The notes under the pieces: model-generated
The model's input: only the letters and a program-made list of their open reading frames with translations
Told to the model about the DNA's origin: nothing
The model's database searches: none
Assembly: GCA_021780075.1 (NCBI GenBank)
Contig: JAJXZL010000048.1
Coordinates: 62,001 to 126,000, forward strand
Reading direction: 5' to 3'
Length of the DNA: 64,000 nucleotides
Source: Acidobacteriota bacterium
Lineage (GTDB): Bacteria; Acidobacteriota; Terriglobia; Terriglobales; Acidobacteriaceae
Translations under genes and position numbers: made by a program
Shown: piece by piece, positions 38,391 to 47,732 of the stretch
How positions within the stretch are numbered: the first letter of the stretch is position 1
Layout of the letters: each line of letters opens with the position of its first letter

Positions 38391-39275
38391 CTACGCCATC
38401 GCCAGATTCAGGTTGTCGATCGCTTCGTCAATCTCCTGCGTGTTTTTGAAGCCGACCGTCACGCAATCCACCCCGGCATCCTTGAAGGCAAACCGCATCG
38501 CCTTCTGCCGGTCGCTGTGCTGCGTAAAATTGCCGTTGCCCACCAGCTTCATGCTGATCACGCCCAGGCCATGCTGCTTCACCTGCTGCACCTGCGCCAC
38601 CACCTCCGGCACGCTGCCGGGGTTGTCGTTATCCGCGTAAGTCGGCCCGTCCATGCGCGTTCCGTTGTGGTTCATGCGGATCATCGCAATCTGCAGCCAC
38701 GCATTGCCGGCCATCTGCCGCAGCGCCGGCAGTCCATGCACTGAGGCTCCACGCGCGCGAATCGTCTTCTGCTCTTGCGCCTCCAGGATGCCATCCTGCC
38801 AGCGTTTGGTCTCGGAAGCCCAGTCCGCTGTGTGCTGCCAGTGCAGCAGCATGATGTCAAAGTAGTCCGTCTGTGAAGTGCTCAGCATCTCGTTGAAACG
38901 CACTTTGGGGTCCACGCCCCGATCGGTCGTCACCTTGCTCATCAGGTGATAGCTGTCGCGCGGAAGTCCTTTCAGCGCTTCGCCCAGCATCGCCGGCGTC
39001 ACATACGACTCCGCCGTCTCAAAAAACCGAATCCCTTTGTCATACGCATAGCGAACCAGCCGCGTAAAATCCTTCTGCCCGAGCGCCGCCTGCACATAGC
39101 CGTTATTGGTGCCCGTGCCAAAGGCAAGGCGCGTCACATGCACATCTGACTTGCCCAGCGTCACAACTTCCGTCGCAGCATTCTGCGCCGCTTGCAGCGG
39201 CAACGCGCCAACGCCGGCCAATGTGCCCGCAGCCAATGATGTTTTGAGAAATTCACGGCGCGTGTAGGGACTCAT
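38391..39275 (-). CDS. Tat-exported aldo/keto reductase
   Basis: A 294-residue NADPH-type oxidoreductase with a twin-arginine signal, MSPYTRREFLKTSLAAGTLA, so it is exported folded, presumably with cofactor. GGAGG five bases upstream fixes the ATG. The barrel residues are FFETAESYV, KVTTDRGVD and LLHWQH. They supply the catalytic Tyr, Lys and His, but the Asp of the usual D-Y-K-H tetrad is Glu (FFETA for the usual FDTA). Exported aldo/keto reductases with this change are frequent in Acidobacteriota. The substrate is unknown. The gene lies downstream of the ABC ATPase gene on the same strand, 83 bp from its stop. Confidence 0.85.
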   Translation of the reverse strand: MSPYTRREFLKTSLAAGTLAGVGALPLQAAQNAATEVVTLGKSDVHVTRLAFGTGTNNGYVQAALGQKDFTRLVRYAYDKGIRFFETAESYVTPAMLGEALKGLPRDSYHLMSKVTTDRGVDPKVRFNEMLSTSQTDYFDIMLLHWQHTADWASETKRWQDGILEAQEQKTIRARGASVHGLPALRQMAGNAWLQIAMIRMNHNGTRMDGPTYADNDNPGSVPEVVAQVQQVKQHGLGVISMKLVGNGNFTQHSDRQKAMRFAFKDAGVDCVTVGFKNTQEIDEAIDNLNLAMA

Positions 39276-39358
39276 GTGTACCTCCGGGACTGGGTGGGAC
39301 CGGCGCCTGGGGATCGGAGGCCGGATGCCGAAATGGTATCACGCACCCGCCGCTGCGC

Positions 39359-40177
39359 TCACCAGCTATGCAGCCATTCCTCGTCCCGTCCAATGCGAAC
39401 CGGCGCGTTAAAAAGCTCGCTCAGCCGGGGCGCGGTCAGCAGCTCTTCGCGCGACCCGTCGCCCACAATTCGTCCCCCGCGCATCAGAATCACCCGCTCA
39501 ATCTCCGGCAAAATATCGCCCAGATGATGCGTCACCAGGACAAGCCCTGTGCCCTCCGCGGCAAGCCGCCGCAGTGTCTCCCGCAGATCGCGCTGCGCCG
39601 CCAGGTCCAGCGCATTTGAGGGCTCATCCAGCAGCAGTTGCCGCGGCCGATGCACCAGAGCGCGTGCAATCAGGATGCGCCGCTTTTCACCGGCAGACAT
39701 CTCGCCCACAAGCCGTTCCGCCAGATGCGTCGCCTCAATGCGCGCCAGCGCCTCCCGTGCCCGCTCCCGCATTTCCGGTGTCACATGCAAATTGGGCCAC
39801 AGCGTGGACGCCGAAAAGAACCCTGCAATCACCGCATCCAGCCCCGTGGTGACGGCCGTGCGCTCGCCCGGAAGATCCGTGCCCAGCAACCCCGCGCTCA
39901 CCACCCCAAAGTGCTTCCGCAGTTGCGTCAAGTCCCATCGCTCGCGCCCGAAAATACGTACCTGCATACCCGGCTGCACAATCGGATAAATCTGGCACGC
40001 CATCGTCAGAATCAGCGTGGACTTGCCGCAGCCGTTCGGCCCCAGGATCGCCACATGCTCCCCCGTGCGAATGGTCAGGTTCACATCGTGCAGCACCACC
40101 CGGTCACCCCGCGCCACGTTCACGTTGCTCAGCTCCAGAAACTCGCTCTGGCTTGCCACTTCTGCGCTCTCCGTCAT
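39359..40177 (-). CDS. ABC transporter ATP-binding protein (ModF/YlmA-like), without a permease gene
   Basis: A 272-residue ABC ATPase. Walker A is ILGPNGCGKSTLI (about 50-62), the signature MSAGEKRRILIARALV, Walker B LLLDEPSNALD, and the switch His in VTHHLGDI. The C-terminal part EELLTAPRLSELFNAPV matches the YlmA/iron-type family used with membrane partners, but no permease or binding protein lies nearby. The start MTESAEVAS has AGGTGGGGG before it; the upstream frame to 40591 is spurious because it crosses argJ. Only 34 bp separate this start from the divergent argJ start, so their promoters must overlap each other's coding ends. The imported or exported substrate is unknown. Confidence 0.88.
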   Translation of the reverse strand: MTESAEVASQSEFLELSNVNVARGDRVVLHDVNLTIRTGEHVAILGPNGCGKSTLILTMACQIYPIVQPGMQVRIFGRERWDLTQLRKHFGVVSAGLLGTDLPGERTAVTTGLDAVIAGFFSASTLWPNLHVTPEMRERAREALARIEATHLAERLVGEMSAGEKRRILIARALVHRPRQLLLDEPSNALDLAAQRDLRETLRRLAAEGTGLVLVTHHLGDILPEIERVILMRGGRIVGDGSREELLTAPRLSELFNAPVRIGRDEEWLHSW

Positions 40178-40211
40178 GCAGCCCCCACCTGCTAGATTAA
40201 ATGGGTAATCC

Positions 40212-41423
40212 ATGAGCGACATTTCCCAATTTCTCATCCCCAAAGGCTTCCGCTTCGGCGCCACCAAAGCCGGCCTCAAGCAAAGCGGCCGCACCGACTT
40301 CGCCGTTATCGTGGCCGACGCGCCAGCCAGCGCTGCCGCCGTCTTTACCGCCAACCGCGTCACCGCCGCCCCCTTGCAGGTAGACAAGGAACACCTGCAC
40401 GCCACCGGAGGACGCATGCGCGTGGCCGCCATCAACGCTGGCAACGCGAACTGTGCCGCCGGAAAGGCCGGCCTGGATGCTGCACGCGCCACGTGTACTG
40501 CCGCCGCGGATGTCTTCGGCTGCAAGCCTGAAGAGGTATTCCCCTCATCCACGGGCATCATCGGCGTACCGCTGCACGCGCAAAAGCTCATCGCGGCGCT
40601 GCCGGGCCTGGCCGCATCAATCGGCTCTGAGTCAGACCACTTTCAGCAGGTTGCGCAAGCCATTCTGACCACCGACACGGTGGAGAAGACAGCCTTCGCG
40701 CGTCTCGAAATCGACGGCAAGGAAGTCCGCATCGCGGCCCTCGGCAAGGGCGCAGGCATGATTCATCCGCAGCTGGTACCGCACGCCACCATGCTTGTGT
40801 ACATCGTGACCGACGCAGCAATTGAACCGAAGATCCTGGACCACTATCTGCGCCAGGCCATTGAAGTCAGCTTCAACCGCATCTCGGTCGATGGCGACAC
40901 TTCCACCAACGATACCGTTCTCTTGCTCGCCTCAGGCGCAAGCGGCGCGCACGTCCGTGACGGCAATGCGGAGTTTGCCACCGCGCTTACGCATGTCTGC
41001 ACATCGCTCGCACGTCAGATTGTTGCCGACGGCGAAGGCATCACGCATGTTGTCGAGTTGCACATTGCCGGCGCGACGACGGATGCCGACGCGCTGCGCG
41101 TGGCCAAGGCCATTGCACACTCGCCGCTGGTCAAGACCGCATGGGCAGGCTGCGACCCCAACTGGGGACGCCTTGTTGCAGCCATCGGATACTCCGGCGC
41201 CGCAATTGATCCCGAGCGCATCGATATATGGTTCGGTGAGCTGCGCATTTGCCGCGACGGTGGTCGCGCACTCGAGTTCGATGAAGCCGCCGCCCACGCC
41301 TATCTGCAGCAATCTGAGTTTTCCATTGCCATTCAACTCAACCAGGGCATAGGCTCGTGTGTCTTCTGGACAACCGACCTGACCCACGACTACATCCGCA
41401 TCAACGCGGATTATTCGACTTAG
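40212..41423 (+). CDS. argJ: Bifunctional glutamate N-acetyltransferase/amino-acid acetyltransferase ArgJ
   Basis: ArgJ makes N-acetylglutamate and recovers the acetyl group from N-acetylornithine in the cyclic arginine pathway. The 403 residues include the oxyanion region PSSTGIIGVPL (about 111-121) and the self-cleavage site between Ala192 and Thr193 in PHATMLVYIVTD. The new N-terminal threonine acts as nucleophile. NDTVLLLASG and WAGCDPNWGRLVAAIGYSGA are conserved. The end QGIGSCVFWTTDLTHDYIRINADYST is the usual one. No other arginine genes adjoin it. The start ATG is only 34 bp from the divergent ABC ATPase start. Confidence 0.95.
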   Translation: MSDISQFLIPKGFRFGATKAGLKQSGRTDFAVIVADAPASAAAVFTANRVTAAPLQVDKEHLHATGGRMRVAAINAGNANCAAGKAGLDAARATCTAAADVFGCKPEEVFPSSTGIIGVPLHAQKLIAALPGLAASIGSESDHFQQVAQAILTTDTVEKTAFARLEIDGKEVRIAALGKGAGMIHPQLVPHATMLVYIVTDAAIEPKILDHYLRQAIEVSFNRISVDGDTSTNDTVLLLASGASGAHVRDGNAEFATALTHVCTSLARQIVADGEGITHVVELHIAGATTDADALRVAKAIAHSPLVKTAWAGCDPNWGRLVAAIGYSGAAIDPERIDIWFGELRICRDGGRALEFDEAAAHAYLQQSEFSIAIQLNQGIGSCVFWTTDLTHDYIRINADYST

Positions 41424-41547
41424 ACAAAACCGGTCAACGCGCAATGTGCTGCCTGGTGCGGTAAACAGCAGGCGGATCTGCACCCGCAACAGCGACACGC
41501 AGGCTCTCCATCCAACTACAATCGCATGAACGGGTGAGGTCACAGCG

Positions 41548-42513
41548 ATGATGACGGCCAGGACAGCAGTGAAAGAAACAACCGCCGCCGCGGAAGCGCC
41601 GCATGACGGCAACGGCTTCTCGCTGATCTCCAACGAAAAACTCATTGAGATCTACACGGCAATGGTCAAGTGCCGCATGATCGCAGCACACGCAGCCGGC
41701 ACATTGCCGCAGAACAAGCGCGCCTTGGACCTCCGCTTCGCGGACCGCGCGGCCACTCTGGCAGGCATACTGGTAGACCTTTTGCCGGATGACGCCCTCT
41801 GCCTTTCGCGCAGTAATTTCGCCGCCGGATTCTTCAAGGGAATGCCACTGGAGAATGTCTTACGCAGTCTTGTTGCCACAGAAAATAGCCGCGGCCACTT
41901 GCACTCTTCTGCAGTGCGCAACAACGGCGTGCATGGGCACGTGATTCCACCGGCAACCTCTACAGGTGCCCAACTCAATATTGCCTGCGGCGTGGCCAGC
42001 GCGTGGAAGCTGAAGGCGGATGGCAAGATTACCGTAACTCTCTGCGATGGTGACGCGACCTTGATCGATGCCTGGCGTGAACCGCTCACCTTCGCCGGAC
42101 TCCACAAGCTGCCTCTTCTGTTTGTCTGCCATCGGAATGTATCCTCTCAAGAGGAGGAGCTGACGGCCCAGGCATGGTTTGACGAGCTTGCCGCTCACGC
42201 ACAGGCGCATCGGATCCCGGCGCTTACCGTGGATGGCAAAGACGCCGTGGCAGTCTATCGCGTCGCATACGAGTCCATTGGCCGCGCCCGCCAGGGACGC
42301 GGACCTACCCTGATAGAGTGCAGGGCTCATGTGTGTAAGAATCGCAAAGGACAATATAAGCAAGAACTGAAGCCGCTGGAGGTTCAGGACCCCATCCGCA
42401 GAATGGAAAGCTATCTTCTTGGCAAGGGATTGCTCAAACCGGGGTTAAAACCGAAGATCGTCGCGACCTTTCGCCGGGAACTGGAAGCAGCCGCCAAATT
42501 AAGCATGAGTTAG
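41548..42513 (+). CDS. Thiamine-diphosphate dehydrogenase E1-alpha-like protein, orphan
   Basis: A 321-residue protein resembling the alpha subunit of 2-oxoacid dehydrogenases (PDH/BCDH E1-alpha). ISNEKLIEIYTAMVKCRMI is the usual opening. The cofactor motif GDGDATLIDAWREPLTFAGL (TPP motif GDG to about 26 residues later) and LPLLFVCHRNVSS are recognisable, as is GPTLIECRAHV. However, the Arg/Tyr-rich N-terminal part and the substrate-loop Ser/His residues differ from standard enzymes. No E1-beta, E2 or E3 gene lies near it. It may be a degenerate relative with a non-catalytic or altered role. GAGGTCACAGCG precedes the ATG. Confidence 0.75.
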   Translation: MMTARTAVKETTAAAEAPHDGNGFSLISNEKLIEIYTAMVKCRMIAAHAAGTLPQNKRALDLRFADRAATLAGILVDLLPDDALCLSRSNFAAGFFKGMPLENVLRSLVATENSRGHLHSSAVRNNGVHGHVIPPATSTGAQLNIACGVASAWKLKADGKITVTLCDGDATLIDAWREPLTFAGLHKLPLLFVCHRNVSSQEEELTAQAWFDELAAHAQAHRIPALTVDGKDAVAVYRVAYESIGRARQGRGPTLIECRAHVCKNRKGQYKQELKPLEVQDPIRRMESYLLGKGLLKPGLKPKIVATFRRELEAAAKLSMS

Positions 42514-42608
42514 ACCAACTGAATTCCTTGTCGCTATAGCTCGCCCATCCCCTGGAAGGGCGGCGCCTTGAAATGCCTTGCTGAAAAATCAAATGCGAGA
42601 GTGAGGAT

Positions 42609-44384
42609 ATGAAGGTGAGTCGATGTGCGACTGTTTCCCCTGTCATCCAACGTGCGACTCTGCTGGCAGCGCTTCTCCTGTTGATCGCAAACCCGATAAC
42701 GGCTGCCGCGCAGACACGGACGGATTCCAGCCGTCCCGCGCCCGTCTGCGAACCTTCCGTGCTGGATTCGCCCTTCATCCCTGTGGATAGCTGGGTGTAT
42801 CCCGCCATGCTGCGGCTCTATTCTCTGGGCTTTGTTGACAACGTATTCCTGGGCATGCGCCCCTGGACACGCTCCAGCGTGAGCCACATGCTGGAGGAGG
42901 CAGGCGCACGCATTGATGATGCCGACCCAGGACCGGCCACGGACGAAGCACAGGAAATTTACGAAGCGCTGAACTACGAACTGAATCAGGATATGGAAGG
43001 ACCTTGCGGAACGCTCCAGGGGCATGCGCGCGTCGAGTCGGTCTACACCATTGCCCGCGGCATATCGGGAACGCCATTGCGCGACAGCTTCCATCTTGGC
43101 CAGACCATCATCAACGACTATGGTCGCCCTTACGCCAACGGATTGAACAACTACTCCGGCGCAAGCGGTTATGTTTCGGCGGGCAGATTCCTGCTCTATG
43201 CACGCGGCGAGTTCCAGGGTTCGCCTTCGGCGGCAGGCTACTCGTCCACGCTGGCACAGCAACTCTCAGCCATCGACCAGGTTCCTTACATCAATCCCAC
43301 CACCGGCCTGCCCTACAATCAGGCAACCATCCCACTCGGTCCCATCTCTTCCGTAACCGATGGGCGCTGGATGGAAGCCTACGTCTCCGCGCACGTGCTG
43401 AACCACGAAATAGCCTTCGGCAAGCAGGACGCGTGGTTGGGGCCCGGCTTGGGCGGCGGCATGGCCTATTCCAACAACGCGGAAAATATCTACAGCTTCC
43501 GCATCAACCGCATCGAGCCGCTGCACGTTCCCGGGCTCTCCTGGATCACCGGCCCTTTCCGCTACGACTTCATGGTGGGATCGCTGAAAGGTCACGTCGC
43601 ACCGAATGCTCCATGGATGCATCTGGAAAAGATCAGCTTTCGCCCAACAGAGAATCTTGAGTTCGGCTTTGAGCGCACCGTCATCTGGGGCGGCAAGGGC
43701 CATGTACCCATCACAATAGGCTCGTTCATCAGGAGCTTCTTCAGCTTCTCGGCGCCAAGCGGAGCGATCAAAAACAGCCGCAAGGACCCCGGCGCGCGCT
43801 TCGGCGCATTCGACTTCTCCTACCGGCTGCCATTCGTCCGCAAGTGGCTCACCCTTTACAGCGATTCTGAAGTCCATGATGACGTCTCACCGATCGATGC
43901 GCCACGCCGCGCCGCTATCCGACCCGGGCTGTATCTTTCGCATGTACCCGGCGTGCCAAAGCTCGATGTGCGTGTCGAAGCCGTCTCCACCGATCCATCC
44001 GTCTCCAACAGCATCGGTGGCCGCTTCATGTACTGGGAGACAATTCAGAAGCAGGGCTATACGAACAACGGAATGCTCTTCGGCGACTGGATCGGGCGCG
44101 AAGACAAAGGCGGTCAGGGTTGGATTACATATCACCTGAGTGGCAATGAGTGGCTTCAGGTAGGGCTGCGGAACCAGAAAGCGGCTAAGGACTTCATCCC
44201 CGGAGGCACCACCCTGAACGACATCAACTTCCAGGCGGTCAAGCGCATTGGCAAGAACTTTGAGATCAATGGCAGCTTTGCGCTCGAGCACTGGAAAGCA
44301 CCCATCTATATGCCCGGACAGCATACGGTGACCACTACGAACATCCGACTCACCTGGTTCCCTGAGCGCAAGACCAGCTTTTAA
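42609..44384 (+). CDS. Capsule assembly Wzi-family outer-membrane barrel
   Basis: A 591-residue exported protein of the Wzi/capsule assembly family, which in E. coli anchors group 1 capsule at the outer membrane. The signal peptide is MKVSRCATVSPVIQRATLLA and on, cleaved near TAAAQ. The mature chain starts with FIPVDSWVYPAMLRLYSLGF, then strands of barrel type such as FGFERTVIWGGKGHVPITIG. The end WFPERKTSF fits a barrel. In Acidobacteriota this family occurs without a capsule locus, as here, so a general surface-polysaccharide role is only inferred. A small CCGGC-GCCGG hairpin follows. Confidence 0.82.
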   Translation: MKVSRCATVSPVIQRATLLAALLLLIANPITAAAQTRTDSSRPAPVCEPSVLDSPFIPVDSWVYPAMLRLYSLGFVDNVFLGMRPWTRSSVSHMLEEAGARIDDADPGPATDEAQEIYEALNYELNQDMEGPCGTLQGHARVESVYTIARGISGTPLRDSFHLGQTIINDYGRPYANGLNNYSGASGYVSAGRFLLYARGEFQGSPSAAGYSSTLAQQLSAIDQVPYINPTTGLPYNQATIPLGPISSVTDGRWMEAYVSAHVLNHEIAFGKQDAWLGPGLGGGMAYSNNAENIYSFRINRIEPLHVPGLSWITGPFRYDFMVGSLKGHVAPNAPWMHLEKISFRPTENLEFGFERTVIWGGKGHVPITIGSFIRSFFSFSAPSGAIKNSRKDPGARFGAFDFSYRLPFVRKWLTLYSDSEVHDDVSPIDAPRRAAIRPGLYLSHVPGVPKLDVRVEAVSTDPSVSNSIGGRFMYWETIQKQGYTNNGMLFGDWIGREDKGGQGWITYHLSGNEWLQVGLRNQKAAKDFIPGGTTLNDINFQAVKRIGKNFEINGSFALEHWKAPIYMPGQHTVTTTNIRLTWFPERKTSF

Positions 44385-44408
44385 TTCCGGCCTGCGCCGG
44401 CTCTGGCA

Positions 44409-45386
44409 CTATTTCGCTCGCGGATGCGTGCGGTCATAAACCTGCGTCAGCTGCGCCGTGGTGAGCTGCGTGTAGCGCTGCGTGGTCGAGAGGCGCTCGT
44501 GGCCCAGCAATTCCTGAATGGCGCGCAGGTCGGCGCCCTCTTCCAGCAGATGTGTGCCAAAGGCGTGGCGCAGAGTGTGCGGATGCACGTCGGCGGAAAG
44601 CCCGCGCAGAATGGCAATGCGCTTGACGATGCGGCCAACACTCCGCGTGGTCAGTCGCGCCTGCCCGCCAACCTTATCCAGACCCCGCAGTTGCAGATTG
44701 ACGAATAACGCCGGAGTCGCCGGACCTTTCGCGCCGCTGTTTGCCGCCAGCCGCGCAGCACGCTCTGCCACATAGGCTCGCAAAGCGACCGCCGCCGCGT
44801 CGCCCAGGGGAACGTAGCGCTGCTTCTGCCCTTTGCCGCGCACCAGGATCGCTTCGTTGGCCCAGTGAATATCGTTAAGATTCAGTCCCGTCAGTTCCGC
44901 GTTGCGGATCCCACAGCCATACAACAGTTCCATGATTGCCTTGTCACGCGCTGGCCAGCTTGCGGCATCCTCGCTCACGGTATCCACCACGCGGTTCAAC
45001 TGCTCGATGGAGGGCACGCGCGGCAAGTGTTTCGGCAGCCGTGGAGTGGACACCAGCGAAGCCACATTCTGCTCCAGGTGCCCAGTGCGCGCCAGCCACT
45101 TGAACCAGCTGCGAATCGCCGCCAGCGCCCGCGCAGCCGAGGCTTTCGACAGCTCACGCTCATACAGCGTGCCAAGGTAGGCGCGGATGTGCGTGTGCTC
45201 AATGCGATCGACGGTTTGCTCAGCCCCGTAGTGCTCGGCGATGTAGGTCGCAAACCCGCGCAGTTCGCGCTCGTACGCGCGAAGCGTATGCACTGAAGCT
45301 CCGCGCTCGTTGGCCAGCATGCGCAGATAGTCACTCACGAACGCATCCAGCACTGACACAGGCGCGGTGTCCGCTGTCGCGCTCAT
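44409..45386 (-). CDS. xerC: Tyrosine recombinase XerC
   Basis: One of the two Xer recombinases that resolve chromosome dimers at dif during division. The 325 residues hold the N-terminal SAM-like domain (about 12-105) and the catalytic domain with Arg161 in GIRNAELTG, Lys near 185, HTLRH (His270, Arg273), His296 in [15 protein letters not shown] and the nucleophile Tyr305. A short proline-containing insert ([11 protein letters not shown]) is minor. It overlaps the xerD stop by four bases (ATGA), so xerD-xerC is one operon read from the minus strand. Which copy is C or D was assigned by likeness and could be reversed. Confidence 0.88.
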   Translation of the reverse strand: MSATADTAPVSVLDAFVSDYLRMLANERGASVHTLRAYERELRGFATYIAEHYGAEQTVDRIEHTHIRAYLGTLYERELSKASAARALAAIRSWFKWLARTGHLEQNVASLVSTPRLPKHLPRVPSIEQLNRVVDTVSEDAASWPARDKAIMELLYGCGIRNAELTGLNLNDIHWANEAILVRGKGQKQRYVPLGDAAAVALRAYVAERAARLAANSGAKGPATPALFVNLQLRGLDKVGGQARLTTRSVGRIVKRIAILRGLSADVHPHTLRHAFGTHLLEEGADLRAIQELLGHERLSTTQRYTQLTTAQLTQVYDRTHPRAK

Positions 45387-46495
45387 GTCGTCTCCTTATG
45401 CGCTTCCTGTACCCCATCCATTGTCGCCTCGTCTGCATGCTCCGAGTCGTTTTCAATAACAATGGGCCTGGCCGTGGCGCGCGGATGATGCGCGCGATGA
45501 ACGGCTTTGAGCCGTCCCAGCGCAAGGTGCGTGTACACCTGTGTTGTTGAGATGTCCGCGTGCCCCAGCAACAACTGGACGCTGCGCAGATCGGCGCCGT
45601 GCTCCACCATGTGCGTGGCGCAGCTATGCCGCAGGCGGTGCGGGCTGGCCTCGCTGTTGGCCATCTTCACCAGATGCCAAATCCATTGGCGCGTCAGCGG
45701 CATTCCGCGCAGCGAAAGAAACAGCCGAACTGCGTCCTGCTTTGGTTCCTTCTGTCGTGACGACGTGGGACTGTCCGCTTCAAGCCGGCGGCTTGAGCTG
45801 ATACGCGCAAGGTGCGGACGCCCCTCGCGTAGATACGTTTCAATCGCCTCGATGGCGCTGCGTCCCAAGGGCACAATGCGCTCCTTGTCGCCTTTGCCCC
45901 TTACCTGTGCTCGTCCCGCATCGAGCGCCAGATCTCCGGTCGTCAGAGATGCCACCTCGGAAACGCGCAGGCCACCCGCATACAGCAGCTCCAGAATTGC
46001 GCGATCGCGCAGCTCGGTGGCTCGCGCCTTGGGGTGCGACGCCAGCATCGCTGCCCGCTCCAGCATCTCGCCCACCTCAGGCTCGGCCAGCGACTTCGGC
46101 AACACTTTCCATGCCTTCGGCGATTCGATGTTTACGGTGGGATCGTAATGGATGCGACGATCCAGCAGCAGCCACTTGTAGAAGCCGCGCAGGCAGCTCA
46201 GTTTGCGTGCCGACGAGCGGGAGTCGATGCTGTGGATGCGCAGATGCTCAAGGAATGCCGCAATGTCCGCCTGCGAGGCGGACAGCAGCATCCCATGCCG
46301 CCCCTCAAGGAACTCGGCAAATATCTTCAGATCGCTGTCATAGGCCTCGCATGTGAGCGGGCGCAACCCCTTCTCCACGCGAAGATACGCCTGGTAGCCC
46401 TTCAGGAGCGGCAGATTGGATTGAAGATTCACAACCCCGATTATCAGCGCCCGGCGCCTGCCATGCAGGATCGTGCGGACGTTACCGTACCTCAT
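45383..46495 (-). CDS. xerD: Tyrosine recombinase XerD, with insert and C-terminal tail
   Basis: Partner of XerC in dimer resolution. The 370 residues exceed the usual 298. Catalytic residues are Arg177 ([10 protein letters not shown]), Lys201 (GKGDKERI), His286 and Arg289 (SPHRLRH), His312 ([15 protein letters not shown]) and Tyr321. About 25 residues at 231-255 ([20 protein letters not shown] and on) interrupt the catalytic domain. They coincide with a small DNA palindrome, CAAGCC-GGC-GGCTTG (45781-45795), and the last 40 residues are an unrelated tail. The ATG at 46495 has no clear ribosome-binding site. A GTG at 46432 giving [14 protein letters not shown] would be nearer the family's usual start. 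Confidence 0.88.
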   Translation of the reverse strand: MRYGNVRTILHGRRRALIIGVVNLQSNLPLLKGYQAYLRVEKGLRPLTCEAYDSDLKIFAEFLEGRHGMLLSASQADIAAFLEHLRIHSIDSRSSARKLSCLRGFYKWLLLDRRIHYDPTVNIESPKAWKVLPKSLAEPEVGEMLERAAMLASHPKARATELRDRAILELLYAGGLRVSEVASLTTGDLALDAGRAQVRGKGDKERIVPLGRSAIEAIETYLREGRPHLARISSSRRLEADSPTSSRQKEPKQDAVRLFLSLRGMPLTRQWIWHLVKMANSEASPHRLRHSCATHMVEHGADLRSVQLLLGHADISTTQVYTHLALGRLKAVHRAHHPRATARPIVIENDSEHADEATMDGVQEAHKETT

Positions 46496-46682
46496 TTATC
46501 AGGAATCAACATCGTTAACCCAATGGGTTTGAAATTGGATGCTTATTCCTTATCAACGAGATAGGTCGAGGGAAGACTACGATGAGACCAGAGGAAAGCA
46601 AACAGTGCAGGGAGGCGTGGGCGGTTTTTACCACGACGACTTGAGAATGCCATTCGGAAGTGGACCTTACCGGATGGCTTGA

Positions 46683-46703
46683 CCGTGCCCCTGTACGGCA
46701 CGG
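46683..46703. terminator. Possible terminator hairpin after the secreted orphan
   Basis: CCGTGCC and GGCACGG form a 7-bp stem with a 7-base loop, about 45 bp beyond the stop of the next gene on the minus strand. No T-run follows. Confidence 0.35.
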
Positions 46704-46745
46704 CCAAACCTGGTTATGCGCAAGACAGCCTTTTCGTGTCTATGA

Positions 46746-47435
46746 TCATTGATGCTTCTCCGGCCGGCTCACGCCGCCAAACTCACGCATCACGTTGAGC
46801 GCAAAGCTCACACCTTCCTTTACTCCGTAGCGCTCCATTGTCTTGCCGAAGGTAACGCTGCTGGAAGGCGTGTAGGCATTGCTCAGGGCAGTGGACATTC
46901 CGAAACCGAGCATGCTTGAGTAGTTCGGCACTTCTCTGCCTGTATTGTCGAATGCAACTGCTTCGCTGCGCAGCGCCCACCACACTCTCGAGCCAAACGA
47001 ACCGGACCCCTTGCGGAAGTAGCGCGGATCCTGATGGAAGATGGTCGGCAGCACAGCGTCCGTCAGCAGGAACGTTGAGGCAAGGTTTGCTTCGTTGTAG
47101 CCAAATCGCTGCGCGAATGCTCCGGCGCCTGATCCGTATTGTGGGCCATAGTTTGCAACTTGATCGTAGCCCCCAAACATCACTCCTTCGATCAGGAACG
47201 AGGGATCGACGGTCTTGCGGTAGGCCATCTCGAATTTTTGCTTTGTCCTTAGCGGGGCAACCGGGATGTTGGGATCCTGCACGGTTTCATAACCGGGAAA
47301 CAGGAGCAACACGCGCCTGTGGGGAAGAGGCGCTTCAGGAAGCGAAGTGTCGATGCGCGCCTGCGCCAGCGATACCTGGCCCGCCAAAACTAAAAAGGAT
47401 GCGGACATAAAAACACTTACAAGTTTTCGATACAC
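46746..47435 (-). CDS. Secreted protein of an Acidobacteriota-type orphan family
   Basis: A 229-residue exported protein. A signal peptide of about 26 residues (VFMSASFLVLAGQVSLAQA) is followed by the Pro-rich start LPEAPLPHRRV and a soluble domain. In it the segment FHQDPRYFRKGSGSFGSRVW is the most recognisable. I have seen this pattern in many uncharacterised Acidobacteriota proteins, but this is recollection, not a search result. No cysteines stand out and no membrane segment follows the signal. The start is GTG with AAGG eight bases upstream; an ATG nine codons in is the alternative. Location is periplasm or outer membrane, function unknown. Confidence 0.7.
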   Translation of the reverse strand: MYRKLVSVFMSASFLVLAGQVSLAQARIDTSLPEAPLPHRRVLLLFPGYETVQDPNIPVAPLRTKQKFEMAYRKTVDPSFLIEGVMFGGYDQVANYGPQYGSGAGAFAQRFGYNEANLASTFLLTDAVLPTIFHQDPRYFRKGSGSFGSRVWWALRSEAVAFDNTGREVPNYSSMLGFGMSTALSNAYTPSSSVTFGKTMERYGVKEGVSFALNVMREFGGVSRPEKHQ

Positions 47436-47732
47436 ATAGCACCTTCGGTACGCAAACTCCAGCGAAGATTGAATCCGCCGGGAACAGCGGCTAGTGACGA
47501 CATGCGGAAGTCTGGAACGAGGATTGGGCCTTCGCTCCGTAAACTGGGACGGTCAAATCAAGTGTTTGACGCTTCAGCAAGATAAAAGTGTGAGAACCGG
47601 GGAAAATTGGCCTGGAGAAATGGCTATTCAAGTGTGCTTTGCAGCGAAACGCAATCCCTAAAACACCGTTTGCGCTGCATGGAATTCGTATTTGTGCGTA
47701 AAAAATCAAAGTCTCACGAAATGGTATGACAG

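Noticed and set aside
39359-40591. Longer form of the ABC ATPase
   Set aside because: The extension lies inside argJ on the other strand and has no family likeness; a good ribosome-binding site precedes the later ATG.
46560-46740. Possible transposase remnant before the secreted orphan
   Set aside because: The stretch has no recognisable transposase frame or terminal inverted repeats.
47491-47709. 72-codon frame upstream of the secreted orphan
   Set aside because: No ribosome-binding site, no codon bias, and no recognisable domain; it lies in an ordinary gap.
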